Positions 1 to 7,522 of a stretch of 27,175 nt of DNA are shown here, one piece after another (within the stretch, counting starts at the first letter, position 1; each line of letters starts with the position of its first letter). A program made the translations under genes and the position numbers. The DNA comes from Terrirubrum sp051646285 (GTDB taxonomy: Bacteria; Pseudomonadota; Alphaproteobacteria; Rhizobiales; Beijerinckiaceae). The notes under the pieces are model-generated. The model was not told the origin of the DNA, did no database searches, and was given only the letters and a program-made list of their open reading frames with translations. The stretch spans positions 1 through 27,175 of the forward strand of contig JBOFCU010000243.1 of NCBI GenBank assembly GCA_051646285.1, written 5' to 3'.

Positions 1-2147
1 TGGCCTATTCGCCAGGCGTGGCCGTGCCGGTGCTGGCCATTGCTGCCGATCCGCAGAAAGCCTTCGAACTGACGACGAAGGGCAATATGGTCGCCGTCAT
101 CACCAATGGCACGGCCATTCTGGGGCTTGGCAATCTCGGCGCACTGGCCTCCAAGCCGGTGATGGAGGGCAAGGCGGTGCTGTTCAAACGCTTCGCCGAT
201 ATCGATTCCTTCGATCTGGAAGTGGACACGGAAAATCCGGACGAATTCATCAATTGCGTGCGCTTTCTCGGCAAGGGATTTGGCGGCATCAATCTCGAAG
301 ACATCAAGGCACCGGAGTGCTTCATTATCGAGCAACGGCTCAAGGAGCTGCTCGATATTCCGGTGTTCCATGATGACCAGCACGGCACCGCCATCATTGC
401 GGCCGCCGGTATTTTCAATGCGCTGGAATTGACAGGCCGCAAGCCGGAAACGACCACGCTGGTGTGCAACGGCGCTGGCGCTGCGGGTATCGCCTGTCTC
501 GATCTGCTCAAGGCCATGGGTTTCAGGCAAGAGAACATGATGCTGTGCGACACCAAGGGTGTCGTCTACAAAGGCCGCACCGAGGGCATGAACCAATGGA
601 AATCCGCCCATGCGGCCGATACTAAAGCGCGCACGCTGGCGGATGCGCTGAAGGGCGCGGACATTGCGTTCGGGCTTTCGGCGAAAGGCGCATTCACCGC
701 CGACATGGTGAAATCGATGGCGAAGGACCCGATTATTTTCGCCATGGCCAATCCTGATCCGGAAATCACGCCGGAAGAAGTCTATGCCATCCGCGAAGAT
801 GCCATTGTCGCCACGGGGCGGTCTGATTATCCCAACCAGGTCAACAATGTGCTCGGCTTCCCCTATATTTTCCGTGGCGCCCTCGATGTGCGCGCCACAT
901 CCATCAATATGGAAATGAAGATTGCAGCAGCGCAGGCGCTGGCAAAACTGGCACAGGAAGATGTGCCCGATGAGGTGGCTGCGGCCTATCAGGGTTCGCG
1001 CCCGCGCTTTGGCCGCGATTATATTATTCCGGTGCCGTTTGATCCGCGCCTGATTTCCACCGTGCCTGCGGCGGTGGCCCAGGCGGCGGTTGAAACCGGC
1101 GTGGCGCGCAAGCCCATCACGGATTTTGTGGCCTACAAGGCGCAGCTTTCGGCGCGGCGCGACCCGATTGCCGGCACGCTCAACCGGGTGATGGAGCGGG
1201 TGCGCCGTTACCCCAAGCGCATGGTCTTTGCCGAAGGTGAGGAAGAGCAGGTGATGCGCGCCGCCGTATCCTATGTGAATCAGGGGTTGGGCACGGCTAT
1301 TCTGGTGGGGCGCGAAGAGCGTATCCAGCTCATGGCGGAGGCCAATGGCATTGATCTGGCTGCCAAGGACATTGAAATCCACAATGCGCGGCTGTCCTCG
1401 CGCAATTCCGTGTATGCGCAATTTCTCTATGAGCGCCTGCAACGGCATGGCTACCTGTTCCGTGATTGCCAGCGCATGATCAATCAGGACCGCAATGCTT
1501 TCGCGGCAGCGATGGTGGCGCAGGGCGATGCGGATGGTATGGTGACGGGCGCAACGCGGAATTATTCCGTGGCACTGGAAGAGGTGCGGCGCGTTATCGA
1601 CACCAAGCCGGGGCACAGGCTGATGGGGCTGTCTGTCGTGCTGGCACGCGGGCGCAATGTGCTGGTGGCCGATACCGCGATCACGGAAATGCCGTCAGCG
1701 CAGGAGCTGGCAGAAATTGCGATTGAGTCAGCTGGTGTGGCACGCCGCCTTGGCTACGAGCCGCGTGTGGCCCTGCTGGCCTTTTCCAGTTTTGGCCATC
1801 CACCCGGTGAGCGCTCGGCAAAAGTGCGCGAAGCGGTGCGCATCCTCGACCAGATGCGTGTTGATTTTGAATATGACGGCGAAATGGCGGCCGACATTGC
1901 ACTCAACAAGGAATTGATGGGGTCTTATCCGTTCTGCCGCCTGACAGGACCGGCCAATGTGCTGGTGATGCCGGCATTCCATTCCGCATCCATCTCAACG
2001 AAAATGTTGCAGGAGCTTGGCGGCGCAACTGTGATCGGGCCGATCATCGTCGGCATGGACAAGCCGGTGCAGATTGTTTCGCTTGGCGCGCGCGATTCCG
2101 ATCTCGTGAATATGGCCGCGCTGGCGGCATTCAATGTCGGCGGTTAG
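1..2147 (+). CDS. maeB: NADP-dependent malic enzyme with C-terminal phosphotransacetylase-like domain (5' end cut by window)
   Basis: Oxidative decarboxylation of malate to pyruvate in the cytoplasm, making NADPH. The reading frame is already open at base 3 (A-Y-S-P-G-V-A), a conserved stretch that lies some 40-50 residues into MaeB proteins, so only the N-terminus is missing; the GTG at 18 is internal. The malic-enzyme half shows KGNMVAVITNGTAILGLGN, the FHDDQHGTA motif and a dinucleotide-binding GAGAAGIA. From about base 1180 a phosphotransacetylase-like domain follows (PKRMVFAEGEEEQVMRAA, then GPANVLVMPAFHSA near the end). In the MaeB family this domain is regulatory and is not thought to have Pta activity. 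The gene ends at TAG 2145-2147 and is followed by a strong hairpin terminator. Family identity is very safe; the cofactor preference is inferred from the fusion architecture. Confidence 0.95.
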   Translation, partial: AYSPGVAVPVLAIAADPQKAFELTTKGNMVAVITNGTAILGLGNLGALASKPVMEGKAVLFKRFADIDSFDLEVDTENPDEFINCVRFLGKGFGGINLEDIKAPECFIIEQRLKELLDIPVFHDDQHGTAIIAAAGIFNALELTGRKPETTTLVCNGAGAAGIACLDLLKAMGFRQENMMLCDTKGVVYKGRTEGMNQWKSAHAADTKARTLADALKGADIAFGLSAKGAFTADMVKSMAKDPIIFAMANPDPEITPEEVYAIREDAIVATGRSDYPNQVNNVLGFPYIFRGALDVRATSINMEMKIAAAQALAKLAQEDVPDEVAAAYQGSRPRFGRDYIIPVPFDPRLISTVPAAVAQAAVETGVARKPITDFVAYKAQLSARRDPIAGTLNRVMERVRRYPKRMVFAEGEEEQVMRAAVSYVNQGLGTAILVGREERIQLMAEANGIDLAAKDIEIHNARLSSRNSVYAQFLYERLQRHGYLFRDCQRMINQDRNAFAAAMVAQGDADGMVTGATRNYSVALEEVRRVIDTKPGHRLMGLSVVLARGRNVLVADTAITEMPSAQELAEIAIESAGVARRLGYEPRVALLAFSSFGHPPGERSAKVREAVRILDQMRVDFEYDGEMAADIALNKELMGSYPFCRLTGPANVLVMPAFHSASISTKMLQELGGATVIGPIIVGMDKPVQIVSLGARDSDLVNMAALAAFNVGG

Positions 2148-2164
2148 GATCTCCGGTACTATGC

Positions 2165-2203
2165 CATAAAAAAGCCGGGCAAATTGCCCGGCTTTTGTTT
2201 TTT
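2165..2203. terminator. Bidirectional rho-independent terminator between maeB and the lipoprotein gene
   Basis: The stem AAAGCCGGGCAA / TTGCCCGGCTTT has a very short loop, with an A-run on the left and a T-run (TTTTGTTTTTTT) on the right. It lies between two convergent genes and can serve both strands. Confidence 0.9.
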
Positions 2204-2219
2204 TGACTGAGCGAAAACC

Positions 2220-2510
2220 TTAGTAATAGACGCGGCGCGGTGCGCAGACATCGCGGCCATAACGGTCACGCACGAGGGCGTAGCCATCGGGGCAGGCTGC
2301 TGTGGAGCCGCCAATGATCGCGCCGCCAGCTGCACCGAGGATGCCGCCGACAATGGCACCGCCGGGACGGCCGGTGGCCAGAGCGCCAATCGCGGCACCG
2401 GTTGCGCCGCCGATCACGGCGCCACCAGCAGCGCGCTCGCTCGGCGTGTTGCAGGCTGCGGCGGACAGGCCAAGCATGGCGACTGAACCAAGAACCATGA
2501 GCTTCTTCAT
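2220..2510 (-). CDS. Small glycine-zipper outer-membrane lipoprotein
   Basis: A 96-residue protein. Residues 1-20 form a lipoprotein signal (KK, hydrophobic core, lipobox LSAAAC with Cys20). Residues 28-68 are a run of glycine-zipper repeats (GGAVIGGATGAAIGA, then GGAIVGGILGAAGGAIIGG), typical of small alphaproteobacterial envelope lipoproteins that insert in or brace the outer membrane. The C-terminal 30 residues hold two cysteines (ACPDGY and RDVCAP) that could form a disulfide. The gene is monocistronic and convergent with maeB across a shared terminator. The exact role is unknown; proteins of this type are often annotated only as glycine-zipper or YMGG-like. The call as a secreted lipoprotein is strong. 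Confidence 0.85.
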   Translation of the reverse strand: MKKLMVLGSVAMLGLSAAACNTPSERAAGGAVIGGATGAAIGALATGRPGGAIVGGILGAAGGAIIGGSTAACPDGYALVRDRYGRDVCAPRRVYY

Positions 2511-2554
2511 GTGTGTTTCCCTGTGAGATAGTTGCCCGAACGGCTCAGGCTAAC

Positions 2555-2593
2555 CCTGACGATGATCTGATGCTAGCGATTAGATGCGTCAGG
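2555..2593. repeat. Inverted repeat CCTGACG / CGTCAGG upstream of the lipoprotein gene
   Basis: CCTGACG (2555-2561) and CGTCAGG (2587-2593) are perfect 7-base arms around 25 bases. On the minus strand the segment also carries TTGATC, 17 bases, TAGCAT, a possible sigma-70 promoter for the lipoprotein, so the repeat would straddle that promoter. This may be an operator; function is unproven. Confidence 0.35.
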
Positions 2594-2829
2594 ATCAATT
2601 CCCGCCGCGCGTAACCACACATTATACATAACGCGCTCCAGCCCGTAGGGTTTCATGGCTGATGGCACAATTCTGCCCGGATTGGGCCTTGAGCATCTTC
2701 AGGTGCCTGGCTTGCGGTGCCGTTACCTGGCATCAAAGCCCGGAGTGGTGCGCTTGCGTCATACGATGACCACATTTGGGCATGACCAACCGCCCACATT
2801 CACAGATGAACCAGAACAGGAGCGGGCGG

Positions 2830-3456
2830 ATGCGTCGCAGCACCATGATCGCGGCCCTTGGCGGCATTGCCTTGATCGGCACCTCAGTTTCCATTGCGCG
2901 CGCCGATGGCGACCGGGTGGACATGTTCAATATCGGCCCTCGTTCCGTGTCCGCGCCGGCAGAAACAGAGGCCGCTGCCGCTACGCCATCGCCTGCTGCA
3001 TCGCAACAGCGCTCAACCCGTGCCGAGCGGGCCCGCAATCAGGGGCCGTTGCAATTTGATGCGGCCGGAGCTTCGGGCGTGCGTGCCCTGATCGCCCGCA
3101 AGGCGGCTGAGCATGGCGTTCCGGCCCCGCTGGCCGATGCGGTGGCCCGTATCGAAAGCCGTTACAACCCGCGTGCTTCCAGTGCCGGTAATTTCGGGCT
3201 GATGCAGATCCGTTTGCAGACAGCGCGCGGTGAAGGCTATTCGGGCGGGGCGCAGGGGTTGCTGGTTGCCGAGACCAATGCGCATTTCGGCATCAAGCAT
3301 CTGGCGCGTGCCTACCGCATGGCGGGCGGCGATGTGTGCGGAACGGTGATGCGATACCAGAGCGGGCTTGCTGCCACGCGCATGAGCGGCGCCAACCGGG
3401 TTTATTGTTCAAAGGTGCGGGCGATCATGGGATCGCGCAGCGTTGCATCGCTTTGA
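2830..3456 (+). CDS. Secreted lytic transglycosylase, SLT family 1 domain
   Basis: Cleaves the glycan strands of peptidoglycan in the periplasm, leaving 1,6-anhydro ends. I chose ATG 2830 because AGGAG lies 7 bases upstream and the protein then begins with a classic signal peptide (MRRSTM, hydrophobic stretch, cut after A-R-A near residue 25). Frames open upstream at TTG 2776 and ATG 2782 would bury this signal. Residues 40-75 are a low-complexity Ala/Pro/Thr linker. The SLT domain runs from about residue 82: catalytic Glu109 in ARIESRYNP, then GNFGLMQI and the NAHFGIKHL helix. The usual AYNAG motif reads RYQSG. At 208 residues it is a minimal single-domain enzyme. It ends just before a strong terminator. 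Confidence 0.85.
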   Translation: MRRSTMIAALGGIALIGTSVSIARADGDRVDMFNIGPRSVSAPAETEAAAATPSPAASQQRSTRAERARNQGPLQFDAAGASGVRALIARKAAEHGVPAPLADAVARIESRYNPRASSAGNFGLMQIRLQTARGEGYSGGAQGLLVAETNAHFGIKHLARAYRMAGGDVCGTVMRYQSGLAATRMSGANRVYCSKVRAIMGSRSVASL

Positions 3457-3477
3457 AATAAAGAAAATGCTGCATAC

Positions 3478-3508
3478 AAAAAAGGCCGGTGCAAACCGGC
3501 CTTTTTTT
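3478..3508. terminator. Bidirectional rho-independent terminator between the lytic transglycosylase and TctC genes
   Basis: The hairpin AAAGGCCGGT-GCA-ACCGGCCTTT is flanked by an A-run on the left and TTTTTTT on the right, between two convergent genes. Confidence 0.92.
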
Positions 3509-4461
3509 CAGTTTGAAAGGAGTTTTTTGTATTTTGCAATTTCTGCCGGGACGAGATTTTTGACATAGTCCGGCGAGGATTCATCATCCGCAGGCGGGAT
3601 GGATGACAATTCATCAAACCGCTTCCGCAAGGCTTCATTGCCAAGTGCTGTTTTCAGCGCTGCATTGAGTTTCTGGATCACGGCGTCCGATGTTCCCTTC
3701 GGCGCAAAAAAGGCATTCCAGCCCTGCGCCTGAAAATCCGGCAAGCCCGCCTCAGCCGCTGTCGGCACATCGAGCAAATTCGGCAGGCGCTTGGCGGTGG
3801 AGACAACCAGACCGCGCGCCTTGCCGCCCTGCAAGGTGCCCGACAGAGATGTTGCGGCATCGCAGACACCATCAATCTGCCCGCCGATCATATCATTCAG
3901 GGCCGGTCCTGCACCACGGTAGCTCACCAACTGCACATCAATGCCGGCGGCGGCAAGAAATGTGCGGCAAATGAGATAGTTTGAGGAGCCGATACCAGCG
4001 TGGCCGAGATTGACCTTGCCCGGATTCTTTTTGGCATAGTCAATCAATTCCGCCAGCGTCTTGGCCGGAAAATCATTTTTTACCGCAATCATCGGCGATG
4101 TCTTGGCGACAAGACCGATGGCGGTGAAATCATCCGCCGTATATTTCAGGTCGGGATACAGCGAATAGGACGCAGCGTTCGTGCCGCTGTTGCCGATGAC
4201 AATCGTATAGCCATCTGCATCGGCCCGCGCGAGCCGCGCCAGTGCTGCGGAGCCGCCTGCACCGGGAATATTTTCCGCCACGATGCGCTGGCCAAGCACC
4301 TTGCCCATTTCTTCCGCAACAATTCTTGCGATGACATCAGAGCTGCCGCCTGCGGCGAAAGGCACGATCATGGTGATTGGACGACTGGGATAACTGGCCT
4401 GAGCCAGTGCTACCGTGCTGGCCAAGGCCAACCCCAATGCGGCGATAATCATTTTATGCAT
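3508..4461 (-). CDS. Bug/TctC-family periplasmic solute-binding protein
   Basis: Extracytoplasmic binding protein of the tripartite tricarboxylate transporter (TTT) family, which binds small carboxylates. The 317-residue length is normal. Residues 1-22 are a signal peptide (KMIIAALGLALASTVALAQA). Family hallmarks follow: YPSRPITMIVPFAAGGSSDVIAR, the GGSAALARLARADADGYT segment, LVSYRGAGPALNDMIGGQIDG and PTAAEAGLPDF. The membrane subunits TctA and TctB are not next to it in this window, so it is an orphan, as is common for Bug proteins. The ligand cannot be told from sequence. The upstream region (4462-4600) is AT-rich and holds inverted repeats that may be its control site. The sRNA-like locus elsewhere in this window belongs to a family that represses transporter binding-protein mRNAs, but a link to this gene is only a guess. 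Confidence 0.92.
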   Translation of the reverse strand: MHKMIIAALGLALASTVALAQASYPSRPITMIVPFAAGGSSDVIARIVAEEMGKVLGQRIVAENIPGAGGSAALARLARADADGYTIVIGNSGTNAASYSLYPDLKYTADDFTAIGLVAKTSPMIAVKNDFPAKTLAELIDYAKKNPGKVNLGHAGIGSSNYLICRTFLAAAGIDVQLVSYRGAGPALNDMIGGQIDGVCDAATSLSGTLQGGKARGLVVSTAKRLPNLLDVPTAAEAGLPDFQAQGWNAFFAPKGTSDAVIQKLNAALKTALGNEALRKRFDELSSIPPADDESSPDYVKNLVPAEIAKYKKLLSN

Positions 4462-4517
4462 GCTGGCTGCGTCCCCGACATGGTTTTGTCTTCAACATAC
4501 GTCACTGGCCGATACAT

Positions 4518-4590
4518 CATTCAAAGAATAACGAATCGCAATCACGCCCTTCAGCAGATGATTGGCTATATAGAATCATTCTTTTGAATG
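4518..4590. repeat. Separated inverted repeats CATTCAAAGAAT / ATTCTTTTGAATG upstream of tctC
   Basis: CATTCAAAGAAT (4518-4529) and ATTCTTTTGAATG (4578-4590) are inverted copies differing by one inserted base. The right copy overlaps two small palindromes, AGAAT-C-ATTCT (4572-4582) and CATTC-TTTT-GAATG (4577-4590). They lie 57-129 bases upstream of the tctC start, where an operator would be expected. The gene-free stretch 4591-4788 showed nothing else that I can defend. Confidence 0.4.
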
Positions 4591-4789
4591 TGTTGTGTCG
4601 ATCAGTGCGGACAAGCGGGTCAATGTCGCGCATGCTACGCAAGTTCACCGCAAATCACGCATGAGACAAACCACGGAACACATTGCCGCCGCAACCCTCA
4701 AAAGCAGGATGTGCTTTATAATTTCAACCATGGCTTGCTAAAATGTTTTGACTGCCTGGATCGCACAGGCGCGCTGTGGTGCGATGTGC

Positions 4790-4818
4790 TTGACGCGGGA
4801 GTGCGTGGCGACCATGAC
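4790..4818 (+). promoter_or_regulatory. Candidate sigma-70 promoter of rnpB
   Basis: CTTGACG carries the -35 element TTGACG (4790-4795), followed by a 17-base spacer and CATGAC (4813-4818) as a weak -10. The predicted start, about 4825, matches the first base of the RNase P RNA end helix. CTTGAC is a common -35 form in alphaproteobacteria. Confidence 0.5.
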
Positions 4819-4824
4819 ACCTTT

Positions 4825-5210
4825 GCCAGTCGGCCGGACGGCCGCGGTCCCGCAAGGGGTCGAGGAAAGTCTGGGCTCCACGGAGAAACGGTGCCGGATA
4901 ACGTCCGGCGGGGGCGACCCCAGGGAAAGCGCCACAGAGATCGAACCGCCGGTGCATGCACCGGCAAGGGTGAAAAGGTGCGGTAAGAGCGCACCGCAGA
5001 GCCGGTAACGGTTCTGGCATGGCAAGCCCCACCGGGAGCAAAACCGAATAGGGACGGCATGATCCGGGTGACCGGATCAGGACTCTCCGGTCCGTCGTCC
5101 GGGTTGGTTGCTTGAGGCGTCTGGCAACAGGCGTCCCAGAGGAATGGCCGTCACGTCGCCCGCAAGGGTGGCCATCCAGAACCCGGCTTACAGGCCGACT
5201 GGCTCTTTTT
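4825..5210 (+). ncRNA. rnpB: RNase P RNA, bacterial type A
   Basis: Catalytic RNA that trims the 5' leader of precursor tRNAs together with the RnpA protein. The ends pair perfectly as helix P1: GCCAGTCGGCC (4825-4835) with GGCCGACTGGC (5193-5203). Conserved blocks occur in the right order: GAGGAAAGTCTGGGCTCCA, then GCCGGATAACGTCCGGCGGG, the GACCCCAGGGAAAGCGCCAC block, GGGTGAAAAGGTGCGGTAAG, AGCGCACCGC, then GCCCCACCGGGAGCAA, GAATAGGG and finally CAGAACCCGGCTTACAGG, all typical of alphaproteobacterial rnpB. The body is about 379 bases, followed by CTCTTTTT. One conserved position differs from the usual GTCCGGG (here GTCTGGG). Open frames on both strands across this locus are artefacts of its GC content. 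Confidence 0.96.
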
Positions 5211-5361
5211 ATGTGCGACACGGAGACGATTGATGACCTGATGCCGGATCATGACTTGCATGCGTCATCAAGACTCGAATTCTTCTTGAATTTAACAGCG
5301 ATCAAACGCAATTTTTCCTTTCCTCCAGTTCATGGTCCCGTTTTATTGCAAGGGGCAGCGC

Positions 5362-6030
5362 ATGAGCATTGTTCGTATTGCCAAGTATATTGCGGCTTTA
5401 TGTGCTGTGGCCATTGTCTGCGTGGCGTTTTGGCAAATCTTTGCCGTTTGGCACGCGCAGACACGCACGCCTGATCTGTTGCGCGTATGGCTGGCCAAGC
5501 CGCAGCCTGTTGCCATTGCATCCCTGCCGCCGGAGCGGAAGGCCATTCTGCTGGCCATCGAGGATCCCGGATTTTATAGTCACAAGGGTGTTGATTTTGC
5601 TTCGCCCGGCCAAGGCTTGACGACAATTACACAAGCACTCGTGAAGTTTTTGTATTTCGATCCATTTGTACCAGGCTTTGCCAAAATCCAACAAAGCCTG
5701 ATTGCGCGGTTTGTTCTCGATCGGCAGCTCAGCAAAGACCAGCAACTGGCCTTATTCATCAATCATGCCCGGCTGGGACACAGGAACGGGCATGAAATCA
5801 TTGGGTTTGCTGAAGCCGCTCAATTTTATTTCAACAAGCCGTTCGGACAACTGGATGAGAATGAATATATCGGCCTCGTGGGTATGCTCATTGGCCCAAA
5901 TGCCATCGCGCCAGACCGGCCCGCTGCCTATGCTGATCGTGTTTACAGGATCAGGTCGCTGCTCGCCGGCCGATGCCAGGCGACGGGTGTGCTTGATGCC
6001 GCTTACCGTGCTTGTGGCAAGCCGCAATAG
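5362..6030 (+). CDS. Membrane-anchored GT51 (biosynthetic transglycosylase-like) protein with degenerate catalytic motifs
   Basis: Resembles the monofunctional peptidoglycan glycosyltransferase (MtgA/PBP transglycosylase domain), which polymerises lipid II outside the inner membrane. ATG 5362 is preferred over ATG 5332 because AAGGGG sits 6 bases upstream. Residues 8-30 form a signal anchor. Motif 1 is intact (AIEDPGFYSHKG, with the first catalytic Glu at 67). Motif 2 is weak (GLTTITQALVK instead of GGSTxxQQ..KN). Motif 3, normally RKxxE, reads A-K-I-Q-Q, so the conserved Arg and the second catalytic Glu appear to be Ala107 and Gln111. Motif 4 (LALFIN for LELYLN) is also altered; motif 5 (GFAEAAQFYFNKP) is good. 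It may be inactive, a regulator, or have altered chemistry. 222 residues, lying upstream of an export system on the same strand. Confidence 0.75.
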   Translation: MSIVRIAKYIAALCAVAIVCVAFWQIFAVWHAQTRTPDLLRVWLAKPQPVAIASLPPERKAILLAIEDPGFYSHKGVDFASPGQGLTTITQALVKFLYFDPFVPGFAKIQQSLIARFVLDRQLSKDQQLALFINHARLGHRNGHEIIGFAEAAQFYFNKPFGQLDENEYIGLVGMLIGPNAIAPDRPAAYADRVYRIRSLLAGRCQATGVLDAAYRACGKPQ

Positions 6031-6257
6031 TGTAACAGGGCGCGCTTGGCCCCCATTTCGGTGCTTCATTCCTGAACAATTGCACGTCTTGCAGGGTTGG
6101 CACCGGCACCATCATTCTCCAGCCGGATGTTTTGCAGCGTGCATCCCGTGCCTGATTTTTTTAGTGGCGCGTTTGCTAGTGCCTTTGCCGGCGCGTGCAT
6201 TATATCCTGTGCCGACAAGGCCCACGCACGGTAACCCTTGTTTTTGATCCAGGTCGT
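6031..6257. other. Gene-free spacer
   Basis: This stretch separates the GT51-like gene from the export operon. Frames crossing it lack a ribosome-binding site and family resemblance. I saw no convincing terminator hairpin. Confidence 0.5.
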
Positions 6258-6285
6258 TTGCTTCATATTCATGCATTGATATAAG
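6258..6285 (+). promoter_or_regulatory. Candidate sigma-70 promoter of the HlyD/ABC export operon
   Basis: TTGCTT (6258-6263), a 16-base spacer and TATAAG (6280-6285). The inferred start near 6292 leaves a leader of about 50 bases before the chosen ATG at 6344. Confidence 0.4.
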
Positions 6286-6343
6286 ATGAGTGTCGCGCGC
6301 TGTCGTATTTCAGGGAGCTGCCGTCCGCGCCGGAGATATGGCC

Positions 6344-7522
6344 ATGGCTACTTCGACACGATTGCGAGTCTACTTTCGATACGGCATTGCAGCCTTGAGT
6401 ATCATTCTCACAGGTGCAGCGATCACCTTTTTCTGGCAAAATCGCTCCCTTGCCGTGCCTGTCGCCGCCATCAGCCGCGATGTGCCGATCCGTGTTTTCG
6501 GTGTTGGCACAGTCGAGGCCAGAATCATGTCGAAAATTGGCTTTGAGGTTGGGGCAACGCTTGCCGAATTGCGCGCCGATCAAGGTGACATCGTCAAAAA
6601 AGGTGATGTGCTGGCGCGTCTGTCTGCCGGTGAGCAGGAAGCAAAACGCTTGAAAGCGACGGCAACGGTCGAGGTCGCCAGCGTCAATATCCGACGGGCT
6701 GAGGCGAATATCCAGAAGGCGCAGGCTGTTCTCCACCAGAAAGTCGAGACCGATCGCCGCAAGAAGGCGTTGGTGGGGCGCGATATTGTTTCCCTTCAGG
6801 CTGCGGAAGAAGCGGAGCGTGACGTGGCGGTTGCGCGTGCGGATGCGCTGGTCGCTGAAAGTGAGCTTGCCAATGCCAAGGCCCAGGTGGAGGACGCCAA
6901 GGCCCAATTGCAGTTTGAAGAAACGCTATTGCGGCACCGGATACTTGTTGCCCCTTACGATGCGCGCGTCATCGAACGCCATAAAGAGGTGGGTTCTGTT
7001 ATCAAGGCGGGGGATCCTATCTTCACTCTTGTTGCGCATGACAGTTATTGGGGCCTCGCCTACATTGATGAGGCACGGGCCGGTTTTTTACGCGTTGGTC
7101 AACCCGTGGAAGCGCGGTTGCGCTCACGCGTGAATGAAACCTTTTTTGGCTCTGTCGTCCGCATCGGGCTCGAAAGCGACCGCGCAACCGAAGAGCGCCG
7201 GGTCTATGTGCGTGGCGAACGCCCGCCAGACAGCATCTATCTTGGTGAACAGGTGGAGTTCTGGATTACCGTCGACAGGCTGGCGGAAGCGCTTCTCGTG
7301 CCGGAATCGGCAGTTCAGGGTTTTGACGGGTTGCAGGGAAAGGTCTGGACTGTTGAAGACGGCCGGGCGCAGAACCGTCTGGTGCGGTTTCGTCATCGCA
7401 CGGAGGATGCGCGGCTGGAAATCATCGGCGGCTTGCCGGAAAATGCGCGGGTTATTGTTGCGGCTGTTGCGGGCCTCAGGGCGGGGCGGGCGGTTTCTAT
7501 CCAACAGGCGGCGCAGCCATGA
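6344..7522 (+). CDS. HlyD/MacA-type periplasmic adaptor subunit of an ABC exporter
   Basis: Membrane-fusion protein linking an inner-membrane ABC exporter to the envelope. I chose ATG 6344 because GGAG lies 8 bases upstream; GTG 6290 and ATG 6338 are poorer. Residues 10-31 are a single membrane anchor. The first lipoyl half is near 65-95 (GFEVGATLAELRADQGDIVKKGDVLA). A long alpha-helical coiled-coil hairpin follows at about 97-195, rich in Ala/Glu/Lys. The second lipoyl half (APYDARVIERHKEVGSVIKAGD) is near 203-224, and beta-barrel and membrane-proximal domains complete the 392 residues. It overlaps the permease start by four bases (ATGA), so the two are translationally coupled. The substrate is unknown; DevB-like adaptors handle glycolipids or peptides. 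Confidence 0.9.
   Translation: MATSTRLRVYFRYGIAALSIILTGAAITFFWQNRSLAVPVAAISRDVPIRVFGVGTVEARIMSKIGFEVGATLAELRADQGDIVKKGDVLARLSAGEQEAKRLKATATVEVASVNIRRAEANIQKAQAVLHQKVETDRRKKALVGRDIVSLQAAEEAERDVAVARADALVAESELANAKAQVEDAKAQLQFEETLLRHRILVAPYDARVIERHKEVGSVIKAGDPIFTLVAHDSYWGLAYIDEARAGFLRVGQPVEARLRSRVNETFFGSVVRIGLESDRATEERRVYVRGERPPDSIYLGEQVEFWITVDRLAEALLVPESAVQGFDGLQGKVWTVEDGRAQNRLVRFRHRTEDARLEIIGGLPENARVIVAAVAGLRAGRAVSIQQAAQP

Noticed and set aside
2655..3059. Plus-strand frame of 134 residues
   Set aside because: Out of frame with the lytic transglycosylase, with no recognisable features and low-quality composition.
4724..5221. Long minus-strand open frame across the RNase P RNA locus
   Set aside because: It overlays an RNA with perfect end pairing and all conserved blocks; the predicted protein is Arg/Pro/Gly-rich with no family resemblance.
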